Below the pieces are notes generated by a model. The model was not told the DNA's origin. It made no database searches and worked only from the letters and a program-made list of their open reading frames with translations. A stretch of 64,000 bases of DNA, taken from the NCBI RefSeq assembly GCF_016859285.1, contig NC_053420.1, positions 3,879,001-3,943,000 of the forward strand. The letters are read 5' to 3'. Source of the DNA: Xiphias gladius. Lineage: Eukaryota; Chordata; Actinopteri; Istiophoriformes; Xiphiidae. This document shows positions 25,201 to 36,100 of the stretch, one piece after another (position 1 is the first letter of the stretch; the number at the start of each line of letters is the position of its first letter). Position numbers and translations under genes: made by a program.

Positions 25201-28200
25201 TTTATGTCGCCAAAATATCTGGTCTTACAGCACGATTTCGACATACAGTGACCACAGCATTATTCAACATTTTGATGGTTCTGTGTAAACACTTGGTTAA
25301 AGTTAGGGAAGATCCTGGTCTGGTTTAATACAGGATCTTTCCCCAACCAAAGTCTTCCTACAAAACATATTTGCTGTCGCAGTTTAGCTGCACAGGTAGT
25401 CAAAGCCCTAGACTATTAGAACACACTTCTGTGTCCCTATTTATGTATTACAGTGAACTTTCAGTTAACCTATACAGCCTCTGGCCGAACTGGAAAAATT
25501 CTGGTGATGTACAACAGCAGCTGTGAACTAAAGTATGTTGTACAATGCAAAACTTGTCTCAATAGAAAAATGCCACCCTCTTAACCGAAGTATCCGGTCC
25601 GCTAATCTCCATTGTCTTTGCTAGGACACCAGCTGACACATTATGCAGTACAAGCTAACACCTGCATCAGTAGAGGGAAGAACTCTCCTGTCTATATAAG
25701 TCTTGACCTGCTCAACCCTGCTGATTGGCTGAATTAGCCTTTCAACTGTGTCAATGTTAAACGTTTGCTGTTTGGAGCCTCTGACCAGATTTAGCAGCAA
25801 CAACTGTATTGTAATTGACTCTTAATCGCTAAACTCATGCATACAAACCATTGCAATATTTAATTATCATTTTTTTTAAATCTATCCTAGTTTTTTTTTT
25901 TCATGTAGATATTGTATAAACATGTGCAATGAATACCTGTAGTACAATGTAAAGCAAGAGGCAGGTTGATGCAGTACTTGTTTTGTTTAAATATTAGGCC
26001 AATGGTAACAAAGGAAGGTCATTGTGTCATATAACTCTGTTTAACTCACCCATTTATTGAGTAGAATATCTTAGCATATTCTTCTTCTGTGCGATTGATT
26101 CTGGGGAACAAAAAAGGCAAAAAGGCAAAAAAAAAATGGTGAAACCCATTAACCATCAATGACAATCAAATACATTACGAATCACTGGATTAAAGCATCA
26201 GATGTCTACGCAAAGGGGGGCCTTCTGCATGGTGGCCAATGAGAACGTAGCCCGAATGAGTATGAATTTAGACATTACAGATCCGAATGAATGCAATCTC
26301 AACATTTAGAGGATACTGAGTCCGTGGGTAGGTTCAGGGTACTTCAGAAGAGGCGAGGCCAACAAGTCTTTGCTACCCACATAGGGCAACAAATCCACTT
26401 CTTGGGAGACCGGGGGAGTCTGCGCCTACGCCAGCAGCGTGCACACACAGATGAACTGATTTATCAGAAGGCTAAAGCATCCAGTCATGCTTTTTATGTC
26501 ATTTCAAACACTTTATTTAAAGCTACCGTTGATTTCCTATCACCCAGATTTCAGTCAAAATCTTGTTAAATGTGTGGTTAAAATTACTACCAGCTATTAT
26601 TTCAATATGAGGGACTGGCATCAGTGAACCCTCACTCGTGGAGGCAAGCTTTGCTGTTGGCAGGAGGGAGGCTGGTCTGTAAATGCACCTAAACCTGCTA
26701 TAATCCTAAATATCCTTAAGGCACAACAGTGCTTCTTCTGTCAAACACATGGCCGACGAGTCTCATTGTTGAGTTCCGAAAAAAATGTGCTGATGTTAAA
26801 AACACAGGGAGCGGGTTTGACGCCCGCTTGGCCTGAGTGACGATCTCACGCTCACGTTGCAAGGAGTCTCCTGCGGTTATCTGAGTCACGGAGCCTCGGG
26901 TCTGTCGGTCCCTCCTCTTTCCCTGCAAGTCGAATATCTTATCGGGCGCTGGTGGTCCCGCCGGGTTACACAACGTCCCGTTTGATGGGTGACCTCCCTC
27001 TCATTTGTGTGGGGCTCCTCAGGCACCATGACTGATGCAGCCTGGGAGTCGGATGTGCATCACAATTCGACGGGGAAATGCAGCGTTCAGCTGAGTTTTG
27101 TCGTTGGCCATGAGTTCGATCGTGGTCTGAAAGCATGCGCTCTGTACATTTTTGGAAATATATTTTAACCGATGCATGTTTGTCAGTTACAAAGTGAAAT
27201 GTAGATGTGATGGGATAGTACATGTAAAGCACTGCCTGTACATTTCAGACGGGAGCACGCAGATTGGTGCAAAGAGACAAACTTTTCCATCCTACCTCGT
27301 CTTCGGCAGAGTCAAAAGGGACAAAGAAATAAGGCAAATACTTTACATATACTGTAGTTTTATAAGTATGTACATGTATATGTACAGAATTTGCCTCGTG
27401 TCATTTTCCCTCCAAAGTTCGCACCTGATTCTGCTGCACATCGCCCTTTTCACCTGTTGTCTGTACAGTGTCCTGTGCTTTCGCTCCTTGTCCCAGCCAA
27501 TTTAATCTTTTCCATCCAACACCAGCTTCTCCCTGATTGCTCTTAAACACAAATAAACGCAGTTCCTTATGAGCAGATACGCACAGTGGCCAGTAAATCA
27601 AAATGGACTGAATGAGTGGTCAAGTTTTCAAAGATTTATTGCAACATTTATTGCAGTGCCAGACGGCTTGGACTGTAGAGAGACACCATGTTTTTCGGTT
27701 TCACCTGTAGTGTATACTCTGCTGTGTTTATCAGAGCGAATAAATGAGTGATCATGCCGGGATTTCCATTTGTTTCAAACGTGAGGTTACTACTTATCAG
27801 AAAAGCCTTTCAATCGTGTTATTTGGAGTTAATGTACAGGGTTTTCTTCTTATCCCTTGAGAACTCACTTACTTAGCAGTCTCACCTTTCTATTCATGCT
27901 GGGAACCACTTTTTTTTTTTTAACGACACATGTTTTGTCAAAGCAAATGCCTCATTTCAATGAGGCCACAAAAGGAAAACCATTTGCTAGTTTACATGAG
28001 AATGCAGTTGAATTTTCCAGCCAGAGAAAAATGGATCCTCTGGCTCAGACTTTCTTTGCCCGTCTTTGCACCATTTAAAAACAACTCTGTTTTAGTTAGA
28101 CATATAGCTAACGTCCATTTGTTATTTCCACTGCACTTAAAGTTAAAATCCATAAGTTTTTCACAAAATCCAACCCCATTTTTGATGCTGTTTATTGCTG

Positions 28201-30770
28201 GCATTTTTCTGCAATAGCCATTCAGTCTATTTACATTGAGTAATTCCCTCTCTATAGAGCAGTTTTTACTGGATTTCCTACCTAAACAAGAGGGATGAAC
28301 AGGGAATGATGCATGCATGTAATCCAGCCTATTTTACCTCATCGATAACTGGCCCAACTGTTTACTCTTTGCTCTCTTGCCACAGTATCAGAGCTGTATC
28401 GGGTTACTGCTAATGCTTCACGTTGAAAGAAGTCAACTCGCGAACACGGGGTGACTTTTATTGTGAAGTGGCCACAGGAGAGGGGCGCCCCAGTAGCCTA
28501 GGGTTGAGGTGCATGCCACAGTAATGCAACATTACCACGGCTAGACTCCAGGCTGGGGGCCCTGCCCCTCTCTCCTTCCCCATGTTACCTCTACATCTCA
28601 ACACGAATTGTCAAAAAAAGGCAAAATGCAAATGTCACTTTCAGCTCTTTTCATCAGTGGATCATTTTGAACTTCTGAATGGGAGTAATGGAACGAGAAG
28701 GCGCAGTCACAGTGAGCTGCGGGCAACAAGATGTCCACCTCCGGTCCCTCAGCACGGTAAACCAACTTTACTGTGCCCTGCTGTTGCGTGGAAAACTCCT
28801 CGTGCCGCGTGCAGCACGAAATCCCTTCACGTTTGCAAATATTATTGACCGACCTCTTCATTCAAATAGCAAATTTGTTTGGCTGCATAGGAAACAGATA
28901 CACCAGCTGCTGTTCTGTTGTATTTCTGACAAAGCAGATGCTCAGCCAGTGTTTTGCTGTAGATTTAAAGTTGTTGCCACGGTAACAACGGGGGGGAAGG
29001 GTCACCAAATCTACCAGGACTGGAAAATCTTGAGGATTCAAACTTTAAATGACCGTAATGCCATGTGAGGCAGGTCCTAACTACATGTTGGAATCTGGGT
29101 ACAGGGCACATACACATACACACAGAGAGAGGTGGGATTGTGGGCTTTGGGTGGTGGTGGGGGGGTCAACAGGGACGCTAAAGAGAAAAGTTGACCCTGG
29201 GCCCCCTAGAACAGGTTAATCCAGTCTGGTTCCCACACCTAAAAGGTAATATGGTCTGTAATCTAATAATCTAATTGCTGTACCTGATGGGTACAACCCT
29301 GGCCCCGGCCCCCTCCAGGTATTTGACATAGGAGGCCGCGATGTAAGACGAGCCCTGGGCGAACTGGTCTCCCGGAAGGTTTTCCTGCGCCAGCACACCT
29401 AGGGAGAACAGGAGCCAGGTAACATATCACAGATACACACGTGTTTTTCAAAGATGCATGCAGATTCAGAGTCAGATTTAAAAGTCAATTCATTGGGTCC
29501 CACTCGTCAGTTCTCAACAGTTTTTGGTACATTGGTACAGCGCGCACAGCTCAGCTGGTGCTCAAAAACTAGTTTCAGCACATAGTATCCAAGTAGCTTT
29601 GATGGCTAGAAAGTAGTCAGAGAATCACTATAACGCCACCAAACCTCAACAATGATCTAAAATTTTGTTAACCCTAAGAAAAAAAGGGAAGGAACTTTTA
29701 TTCTGCATCAGAGCTCAGAGACAGAAACTCGTGGTACGCCATATTGGTTTTTTTCTTTCCGTTCCGGTACATTCAGTGTTTCATGAGCGAACATACTCAA
29801 AACTAAACCGGACGAGTATCCTTCGCCCCTTGGTTTTGTTTCGGGCACCCTGCTGCCAAAAAACCCCAAAAAACGGCAACACCGTAATGAGGTGTCACAC
29901 AAAAAAAGTCCTTGGTATGAAAGTACGAGGTGATATTGATGCACTTCCTACTTTACTTTTGATCAAAACTCGAGCGTCGTGGTCTCAGTTTGGAAACCTC
30001 AACTGACTTCCGCCCACAACTGCAGCAGGCTTGCCCAAGACAGCAGAGTGTGCTGTCATAGTTCCCCCTCTCTGTCTCTCTCTCTCATTTCTGTTTTTCT
30101 TTATCAGAACAAACCAGAATCAAACTAAAAACTTTTTTGGGCCTCACAGGTCAAACGCGAGGCTCAGGCCCTGAAGTCCCGGAGCCAGCGGGAATTCACT
30201 GTCCCGCGCTGCAGGGCACCACAGCCCGAGGCCACTGTTCGCGGGATGGTTTTCCACCGGTGTCAGTGACCACCCAGGTGTCAAGGGTATGACGGGTACC
30301 ATATGTCACCGTCCGTGATTCTTACGTGTTGTTTTTGTTTTCAAAGTAAACCGACAGTGTTACGAAACCTGGCGTGTAGGATATATTACAGCAGCCATAC
30401 ACAGCAAACATTTACAGACATATCACCCCGGCTATTGTGAGGCAAACATCATGGAAAGACAAATAAAGCCTATCTGAATCACCAGCAGCCTTTCAAACCA
30501 GCCATCCACCAACAGCCATCCACCAACACACGCACACACACACACACACTTTTTCTCGAACATTCTCGGTGAGAGTTACATAAGAGCTACCGTAACCCAA
30601 CGTGTACCACCGGTCGCAAACAGCCATCCGCGCGGCCGGATCTTACCGACGATCGGCCGGTTATTGAGCCGCCGGCTTCTCCCCGCCGCGCACGGGAGCG
30701 GACCGCACCAGAGACAGGCGGCCAGCGCCGCGAACACCGCTGCAGCCGGCCGACACATCCAAAACACCAT
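19114..30770 (-). CDS. ggh: Gamma-glutamyl hydrolase (folylpolyglutamate hydrolase), nine-exon gene
   Basis: This gene encodes the lysosomal/secreted class-I glutamine amidotransferase-like peptidase that removes gamma-linked glutamates from folate and antifolate polyglutamates. I reconstructed it on the minus strand as join 30770-30647, 29398-29284, 26100-26050, 24861-24777, 24164-24026, 22234-22128, 21552-21462, 21081-20944, 19235-19114. The exon lengths (124, 115, 51, 85, 139, 107, 91, 138, 122) sum to 972 nt, giving 323 residues plus TGA; human GGH has 318. Every intron is GT-AG and all phases agree. A hydrophobic signal peptide occupies residues 1 to about 29. The nucleophile is Cys139 in WGTCQGF, and the catalytic His249 is in QWHPEK, both in the expected places. 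N194-I-T and N208-Y-S are possible glycosylation sites. An in-frame TAA lies three codons upstream of the chosen ATG. No break is seen, so the gene should be functional. Confidence 0.95.
19652..19704. repeat. Near-perfect A+T palindrome in ggh intron 8
   Basis: CATAATAACAACAATAATAA on the left is matched by the inverse complement of TTATTGTTGTTCATTATG on the right. The two arms of about 24 bp have almost no spacer. A preceding T run (19621-19636) and GC-rich DNA at 19770-19900 surround it. Confidence 0.8.
20944..21081 (-). CDS. ggh: ggh exon 8 (catalytic histidine)
   Basis: The acceptor is CGTCAG|CCT and the donor is GAAG|GTAAGA, phase 1 in and out. It encodes [20 protein letters not shown] with the catalytic His, and ends [15 protein letters not shown]. 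Confidence 0.95.
21462..21552 (-). CDS. ggh: ggh exon 7
   Basis: The acceptor is CAACAG|AAC and the donor is GAAG|GTACCG, phase 0 in and phase 1 out. It encodes [20 protein letters not shown] and then [10 protein letters not shown], matching the family's '[15 protein letters not shown]'. Confidence 0.95.
22128..22234 (-). CDS. ggh: ggh exon 6
   Basis: The acceptor is CTCCAG|CTG and the donor is CAG|GTACCT, phase 1 in and phase 0 out. It encodes [20 protein letters not shown] and then [18 protein letters not shown] is a glycosylation sequon. Confidence 0.94.
23478..23706 (+). repeat. MITE-like family, copy 2 (3' part) in ggh intron 5
   Basis: The right end reads TTTAGCTGTATATGAACGTA followed by ATTTCTAGGAG (to 23706). 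Its inverse complement (CTCCTAGAAATTACGTTCAT) matches the left ends of copies at 51895, 58751 and 62251. Comparison with the 3' part of the 58751 copy (to about 59275) shows the same CCACCCCAAC and GTATATGAAC blocks. Confidence 0.65.
24026..24164 (-). CDS. ggh: ggh exon 5 (catalytic cysteine)
   Basis: The acceptor is CTGCAG|GCC and the donor is CAAG|GTATTC. It encodes [18 protein letters not shown] with the nucleophilic cysteine, followed by the [14 protein letters not shown] strand. Confidence 0.96.
24777..24861 (-). CDS. ggh: ggh exon 4
   Basis: The acceptor is CTCAG|GCT and the donor is AGG|GTAAGA, phase 2 in and phase 0 out. It encodes [20 protein letters not shown] and then IFYDLALR, including the conserved PGG turn. 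Confidence 0.94.
25031..25345 (+). repeat. MITE-like family, copy 3 in ggh intron 3
   Basis: The blocks AACCCCGTTTGCTATAAATT, ACATTTCATATACAACTAAA, CACAGACAACATATTTTTAT, GTGACCACAGCATTATTCAA and GATCCTGGTCTGGTTTAATA appear in the same order as in the other copies. The orientation is opposite to ggh transcription. Confidence 0.75.
26050..26100 (-). CDS. ggh: ggh exon 3 (51 nt)
   Basis: The acceptor is CCCCAG|AAT and the donor is GG|GTGAGT. It encodes [17 protein letters not shown], corresponding to the 'LTEKDYEILFKSING' region of the family. It is too short to be found by open-frame length, but the phases at both sides fit (2 in, 2 out). Confidence 0.92.
28484..28634 (+). repeat. tRNA-derived teleost SINE in ggh intron 2
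   Basis: It starts GGCGCCCCAGTAGCCTAGGG, an A-box-like region. About 40 bp later it has a degenerate B box (GGCTAGACTCC), and then a CCCTGCCCCTCTCTCCTTCC segment. It ends TTGTCAAAAAAAGGCAAAAT. From memory this matches a widespread fish SINE layout ('ctgtcaaataaaggcaaaa' tail). It lies antisense to ggh. Confidence 0.65.
29284..29398 (-). CDS. ggh: ggh exon 2
   Basis: The acceptor is CCCTAG|GTG and the donor is CAG|GTACAG, entering in phase 1 and leaving in phase 2. It encodes [11 protein letters not shown] and then [20 protein letters not shown], the strongly conserved first strand-helix block of GGH. Confidence 0.95.
30525..30549 (+). repeat. (CA)n microsatellite in ggh intron 1
   Basis: About 12 CA units with one interruption (ACACACGCACACAC). 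It reads as (GT)n in the sense of ggh. Confidence 0.85.
30647..30770 (-). CDS. ggh: ggh exon 1 (signal peptide)
   Basis: ATG at 30770-30768. It encodes 41 residues plus one base: a start with an alanine/leucine-rich hydrophobic stretch, CAAG as a likely signal-peptidase site, and then NNRPIV at the start of the mature fold. The donor is G|GTAAGA, phase 1. A second methionine at codon 5 is an alternative start that would keep the signal peptide. Confidence 0.9.
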
Positions 30771-31240
30771 GCGGGGTTAAAACAAAACAACACAAAACCT
30801 CCGGAGATGATGGGAAGGGTTTCGCAGGTTGATGACGGAGATGGTGTTTTCTGAGCATAAAAATGAGAAAAGGCGGAAGAAATAAAGGGCCAATGGCACA
30901 AATTTACCACAACAACAAAAAAGAGAAAGAGAAAGAAAGATTGGAGCGAAGATGCTGCGTGACTGAAGGCTGACTCTCGCTCTCCTGCTGTCCTCCTCCG
31001 ATCTCTGTCTTCACCTCCGTCCAGGCGTCTGTACCAGCGCATCAGGCCAGTCACGTGTGGAGCTCCCGTCCACAGACACACGTCAGCGTCGGGAGCCTCC
31101 TCCTCTCCTGTCCACTCACACCGGCCGGGTCGGGCCGCTACGCAGACGCACCTCCTCGGCCATGGCCCCCAGGCGCCAGGCCAGACAGTTTTCACTCGAG
31201 GTGGCTGGTGTAACCCCCGGACTCTCTGGTTAGACACCCT
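30771..31240 (-). promoter_or_regulatory. ggh: ggh upstream, CpG-rich promoter region
   Basis: The first exon and the roughly 450 bp upstream are rich in CG dinucleotides, as in vertebrate CpG-island promoters. No TATA box is evident near a sensible start. An E-box CACGTG lies at 31052-31057. The exact transcription start cannot be read from sequence. Confidence 0.55.
31050..31059. promoter_or_regulatory. CLEAR-like E-box upstream of ggh
   Basis: GTCACGTGTG matches eight consecutive bases of the CLEAR consensus GTCACGTGAC bound by TFEB/TFE3. It is about 285 bp upstream of the ggh ATG. GGH is a lysosomal enzyme, so this would be a fitting site, but binding is inferred. Confidence 0.45.
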
Positions 31241-32540
31241 GTCACCGTCGATTCCTCAGTCCACTATGACACCGATCCGTTGCTGCCTGATTTTTTATTT
31301 ATTTTTTTGGTCCATCCTGACTGTCCCCGGTGTGGAGCGTGATGGCTCGGGAAGCCATTCAGCCGAGGAAGATCCGGTCCTCTGTGCCTCCGTGAGAATG
31401 CTGCGTGTTGCAGCCTGTCACCTGTCACTGTTTCTCCCCAACATGGCAGGTCTCGTTTGGGCAAAGTGGTGCTGAAAGGAAGAAAAAAAAAAATGCATGT
31501 CTGCAGTGCTTCTGTAAACTTCAGAGCCTCTGTTGACCGGCACATTTGCCCTCGGAAAGCTCAGCTGCTCATTTACTTCATCTGATGCATTCACGGTAAC
31601 CACATGTTGTATTACCAGAAACTTTCTTTTGCTTTTTGTTTTCCATCTCGGTCGCATCCCTGCGTGTCCCTCTTTAGTTTTACGAGGAAAAACTGAAAGT
31701 ACACACTGCAGTGCACGTTTGAAAGCGAACGCACCGCTGAGTGTGCGTTCTCACTCCAGCACTTCACCCTGCACCGTCTCAGATCTCCCCTACTATCGAT
31801 TTGTCCTCTGTGTAGCATCTTGTCCATTGGGCAGCGATGGGACAGAGAGAGCTGCATAGGGGCAAAGTGTGCAGGGAGAGAGAGAGAGAGAGAGACTGTA
31901 GGTATAAATGCGTGAGTTTGAGACAGAGTGCTACGGGGGAACGCCGCAGTAAGGAGAAGGTGTTTTAGAGTGGGTCGGCGTGTGCGTGTGTGTGCGTGTG
32001 TGTGTGTGCGTGTGTGTGTGTGCGTGTGTGTTAATTTGACGGAGTCAGCAGATCGCAACGTAATGACTGGAATCACACTACGGTGTGTCGCAGGGGGAAA
32101 GAAATTGCGCTGCACCTCTAATGGCCAAACACAAGAGGTCACACTCCTCCACCAAACAGCCCTTCCCGTTTCATACACAGCGTCTGCGTGAGGTTGTGTA
32201 TGGTGCAAATGTGTGTGTGTGTGTGTGTGTGTGTGTGGCACAGTCCAAATCCCTTCATTACAGGAGTACAAGAATGTATCCAATAAATCAATAAAGCTGG
32301 ATGTTTTTTCTTTTTTTAACAAAATATACCCCACCAGTGTAGTTCTGGTTCAGATTAGTAGTTAGTGTAGTGGATTAATCGGTTTTTGTCCAATCATATG
32401 TCCAATGCATTATTCTGATACATCAATGATATCTGATTTATTAATGTTTTATTTGAATCATTTTACCTACTCGGTGAATTAAATACCTATTTTTACGTTG
32501 GTCGTCGTTTGTGTGTTGGTTTTCGTTTTTTTTATGCGTC

Positions 32541-32701
32541 CAGCCCCCGGCTGAGGATTTTACCCGCCGTGGAACCAGCCTGAGGGAGCCGCTGGCTCCG
32601 GGTTCCGGTGGGGAGCCGGGGGCCTGCGGTGGTCTCCGCTGTTCAAAACAGCTGAAGTGTTCCAAGTTGATTGCTGCTTCAAAAAAAAAAAAAAAAAAAA
32701 A
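32541..32701 (+). repeat. G+C-rich segment ending in a 21-A tract
   Basis: A 120-bp G+C-rich block (CAGCCCCCGGCTGAGGATTT onward) lies in A+T-rich DNA and ends ATTGCTGCTTC plus 21 consecutive A (32681-32701). This is the form expected for a 3' poly(A)-tailed retro-insertion. No target duplication is obvious, and I do not recognise the source. Confidence 0.35.
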
Positions 32702-33472
32702 GAGGCATTTTCTCACAGGAAACAAGGCCAAAATAGCCATCTGTGGAAATTTTGAAAGAAAATTTAACAGGAAATGTAATAATTGTCACTTAATAGGGAC
32801 TTCTCAAGCTGCACCCACATTTTCCCCATTTTTCATTGAGTTTCCTGAAATGAGTGAAACACCCTCTCTGCGTTGTAGCAGCTGGTAAACATCAGTCGGT
32901 CTGTGTGGATTGAAATAGCATTTCAACCTTATCGAAGTCTGCCGCAGGTAAGAAAGCTGATGTCGGCATATTTTTGATTAAACAAGACTAAGAGTCTAGA
33001 GCCAATGGTAGCAACTTCTTGACGCTGTGCTTTGATTCTCACAATGACACACACACGCACACGCAGACCTCAGGCAGGTCTAATGTTTGCCGTGTTCAAA
33101 AATCTTACTACAGCTTCATCTACCACAGCGGAGGTTGATGGGAATGTCAGCAGTTTTGCAGGTATTCAGTCATACACCCAAGTACTCCACCAATAAAGAT
33201 TTCGAACTGCTGATGGCACTAGATGAAAGGCCAAGGGATCCCCCGAAGGCGTTACCATGCGAGCCGTGAGCGTACAAGATGTAGCGGCAGCCCATTCAGT
33301 AGTTGTTGTGATATTTCAGTCCAGACCAAAGCGGTGGACCAACCGACGGACCAACCAACGTTACCACCCCTAGAGCCGTGCCGCTAGGTTAGCATAGCCA
33401 GCACGGTGCGTGAATGTGAATCCAGTCTTTTGCTTCACAATAAACTACAGAAAGTTAACGACAGCATTTAAA

Positions 33473-33487
33473 GGGGGGGGGGGGGGG
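33473..33487 (+). repeat. Poly-G run (15)
   Basis: Fifteen consecutive G, a sequencing-error-prone homopolymer. Confidence 0.9.
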
Positions 33488-35989
33488 TAATAGTATCAGC
33501 TAGTGTGGGGTTAGCTAGCAGCAGCAGGAGATGAGTTCTGTCACCAAACAAACCAAATGACCATCACAGCAACAAGTGCAGTGATTAATGAAGTGGATGC
33601 TTCATCTGCATGACGGAAAGGAAAATGGACTTTGATGTCAATTACCGTGAAGAAGACACGCCCCCCCCCGTCTTTGCTCGCTGGTTCCTTCGCTGACGGT
33701 TAGCGTCCCTCTGTGTGTATTCAACTCCGTGCTGTGTTGCTGTTGACGTCACAGGTGTCAGAGAATTCGGAAAGCGTTCAGAAACCAAGTATGTGGACCT
33801 TGTGACGAATGAGTGAACCTTCAAGCTCAACCCACCCGTTCTTGTTTGTTAAGAAAAAAAGAAAAGAAAAAAAAAAATGGAGCTCCTGACGCTGACTCTG
33901 CACCCAACCAGCAGTGAATGCAGCTGCATCTGCTCTTCCTACGCCTCAGAGCAGTTCAGTTCGTGCTGGCGAACGCTGTCCTCGGTCTGCTGTCACCGAA
34001 AGAAGGAGAGCAGCCCGTTCTGCCCCCCCTCATCTGGGATGTCTCACTCATAATATACTCAGAAGCTCTGCAGACACTGAATTAGGGAGCACGTAGTAGA
34101 CGAATGTGACAGTGGAGCCGGGCACAGTGGGAAAGAAGGTTTAAGGTATCACAAATCGGTAGTTTTTGTTCCGACGACACATCGAATGACTGTGCCCCAT
34201 GAAAAGGACAATTTGCAGTGATGACACCACATAGACCCGTCACTGACCCTGCACCCCTGCAAGCCGGGCGAGCGTTCAGACCCAAACGGAGTGCTGTTCT
34301 CGTTTTTGGGCTAATCCAACTGGAACGTGAGCCTTCATATTTGAGTGGCCGCCGCTGCGTTTTGATGGTCGACTGGAAGGCCGAGAGGAAGGGAAGAGAG
34401 CTTCAGATAGAAGATCAGAACCGGCATACTTTCTCACCTTTTCACAGCTGGCACATTGCTACGTGGAGTGTCAGATTTTCACTTTTGAAAAGTTACCAAA
34501 ATTGTCAGACATACAGTAGCCCCCAGTTTTCTGATGCTGTGAAGGAGTGGGGATTTCGGGCTGTGTGACAAGCAAGTTTTGTTTGAAGCGTACCGACACC
34601 TCCTTCTGTAGAACTTGTGATCACCATTTCTGTCTGTCAGAATCAAACCTTGTTTGCAAAACAAAGGAATTCCTGGTACACTCAAATTTCAGGAAGGTGG
34701 GAAAAAAAATTGAGCAGTCTGAAACTGTTGAGGTCATTTACCTTTGACGACCAAAGCCCTGGCAATAACCGGTTATTTCTTCTTGCCAAAGGTTACTTAA
34801 GTACAACGTTCTTTCCTCCAACACGGTGTGTTTGTTCCCAAACCGCGGTGATGTGGGCAGTACATGAAGTTGTCTGGCGGTAAGAAGTTCAAGGAAGCCA
34901 GACTTGCTGCTTTTTCTCTTCCTTCAACATGTTAGTTCTCGGGTATTTAAAACTTGCAGTACCCTAGTGACCCTAAATACAGAGACGAAAACGGACCATT
35001 TCTAAAACCAGTACAATACAAAATTACATTGCATGGCATTCATTTGGCAGAAGTGCATCTTATAAGAAGATCCTTCAACCGACCTAAATACAAGAGCTAG
35101 ACGTCATGAAAACTTGTAAGCGCGGTTAAGTAAAGAATCATTTTTATACATTATCAAAGCCGCTCTACTAAACGCATCACATCGGCACATCGGCAACAAC
35201 AAACATTCCTCCATTAAGGCAAGAATTTTTAGTGACAGGCCAAAACCTTTTCCCGCCTCTCCGACCTGTGTCGGCAGACGCATCATGTTGTAAACAGTTG
35301 AAGGTGGCGTTGTCCCAGTACAGGCCGCTTTCAGAGAGCTCAGCCCACTTTTCTAGCGACACTGAGAACTCAAACGGCACTCAAAACCAAGCACAAGGGC
35401 CGTCACATATGTTACAAGGTCAACGGCGCCCCACTCGCACTGCGTGGGAAGAGTCCAGGGCATTTGCTGCGGTGGCGGGTGTGAGACGCACTGGGTTTAC
35501 ACGCACCGTTCATTCGCTGTGCGCGCACGGTTTTCAGGTTGTGTGTAGCGTTTGCATATTTTCGCACTTTTGAGATGAATCGACAATGGGGTTTTTTTCC
35601 AACCCCGACGACCGTGAAGAGTCGATAAAAACAATGGGGCTAGGGGAACGGGTTTTGTCTGAAAAAAACAGAAGAATATGACGACAGCGATGTTGAAAAT
35701 GGCCAAACTGTGTGGGAGGGTTGATGCACCCCAATAGCTTTGACAAAGCATGGAGTCCCAGTTTCAGAACAGCAACAGGTAAAAATGAAACAGCAGTTTA
35801 ATAGGGACTCTAAGAGGTTTTGTTTTGTTTTGGGGTTTTTTTTTTTTTAAATAATTCATGTGATTCTGTCCAGACAGGAGAAAACACTCACTGGATTGGA
35901 AACAGAGAGACGGAGAGCGACAGAGAGAGAGAGAGAAGATGTCTGTGAAGTCTGTGAGGAGGTATTTATCCTCTGATCTCGCCAGAGAA

Positions 35990-36100
35990 TAAATACCCGG
36001 TACTCCCCGCCAGTCAGTCAGAACCGAAGAAGCCTTTCGGATGAGAGGCGAAAAACGTCTCAGAGAACTTCAAGCAAGTCCAGATGCCTTCGCGTTGCAC
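35990..36100 (+). repeat. Retroelement 3'-end remnant
   Basis: The blocks CCGCCAGTCAGTCAGAACCG, AAGAAGCCTTTCGGATGAGA, GGCGAAAAACGTCTCAGAGA and AAGCAAGTCCAGATGCCTTC closely follow a phrase that, from memory, is repeated very widely in teleost genomes. It is usually near the end of a retroelement. A GCCT...AGGC hairpin is embedded in it. Confidence 0.5.

Noticed and set aside
31266-31475. Plus-strand 69-residue frame with a signal-peptide-like start, divergent from ggh
   Set aside because: No splice donor or similarity supports a gene. The hydrophobic start comes from a T-rich run.
31612-32334. A 240-residue open frame on the minus strand, the longest in the window
   Set aside because: It runs through two AC/GT repeat arrays coding runs of Thr-His, has no recognisable domain, and lacks splice or promoter context.
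36029-36054. Active hammerhead ribozyme
   Set aside because: The essential U4 of the core is replaced and stem II would be a single pair. It is kept only as a low-interest lead.
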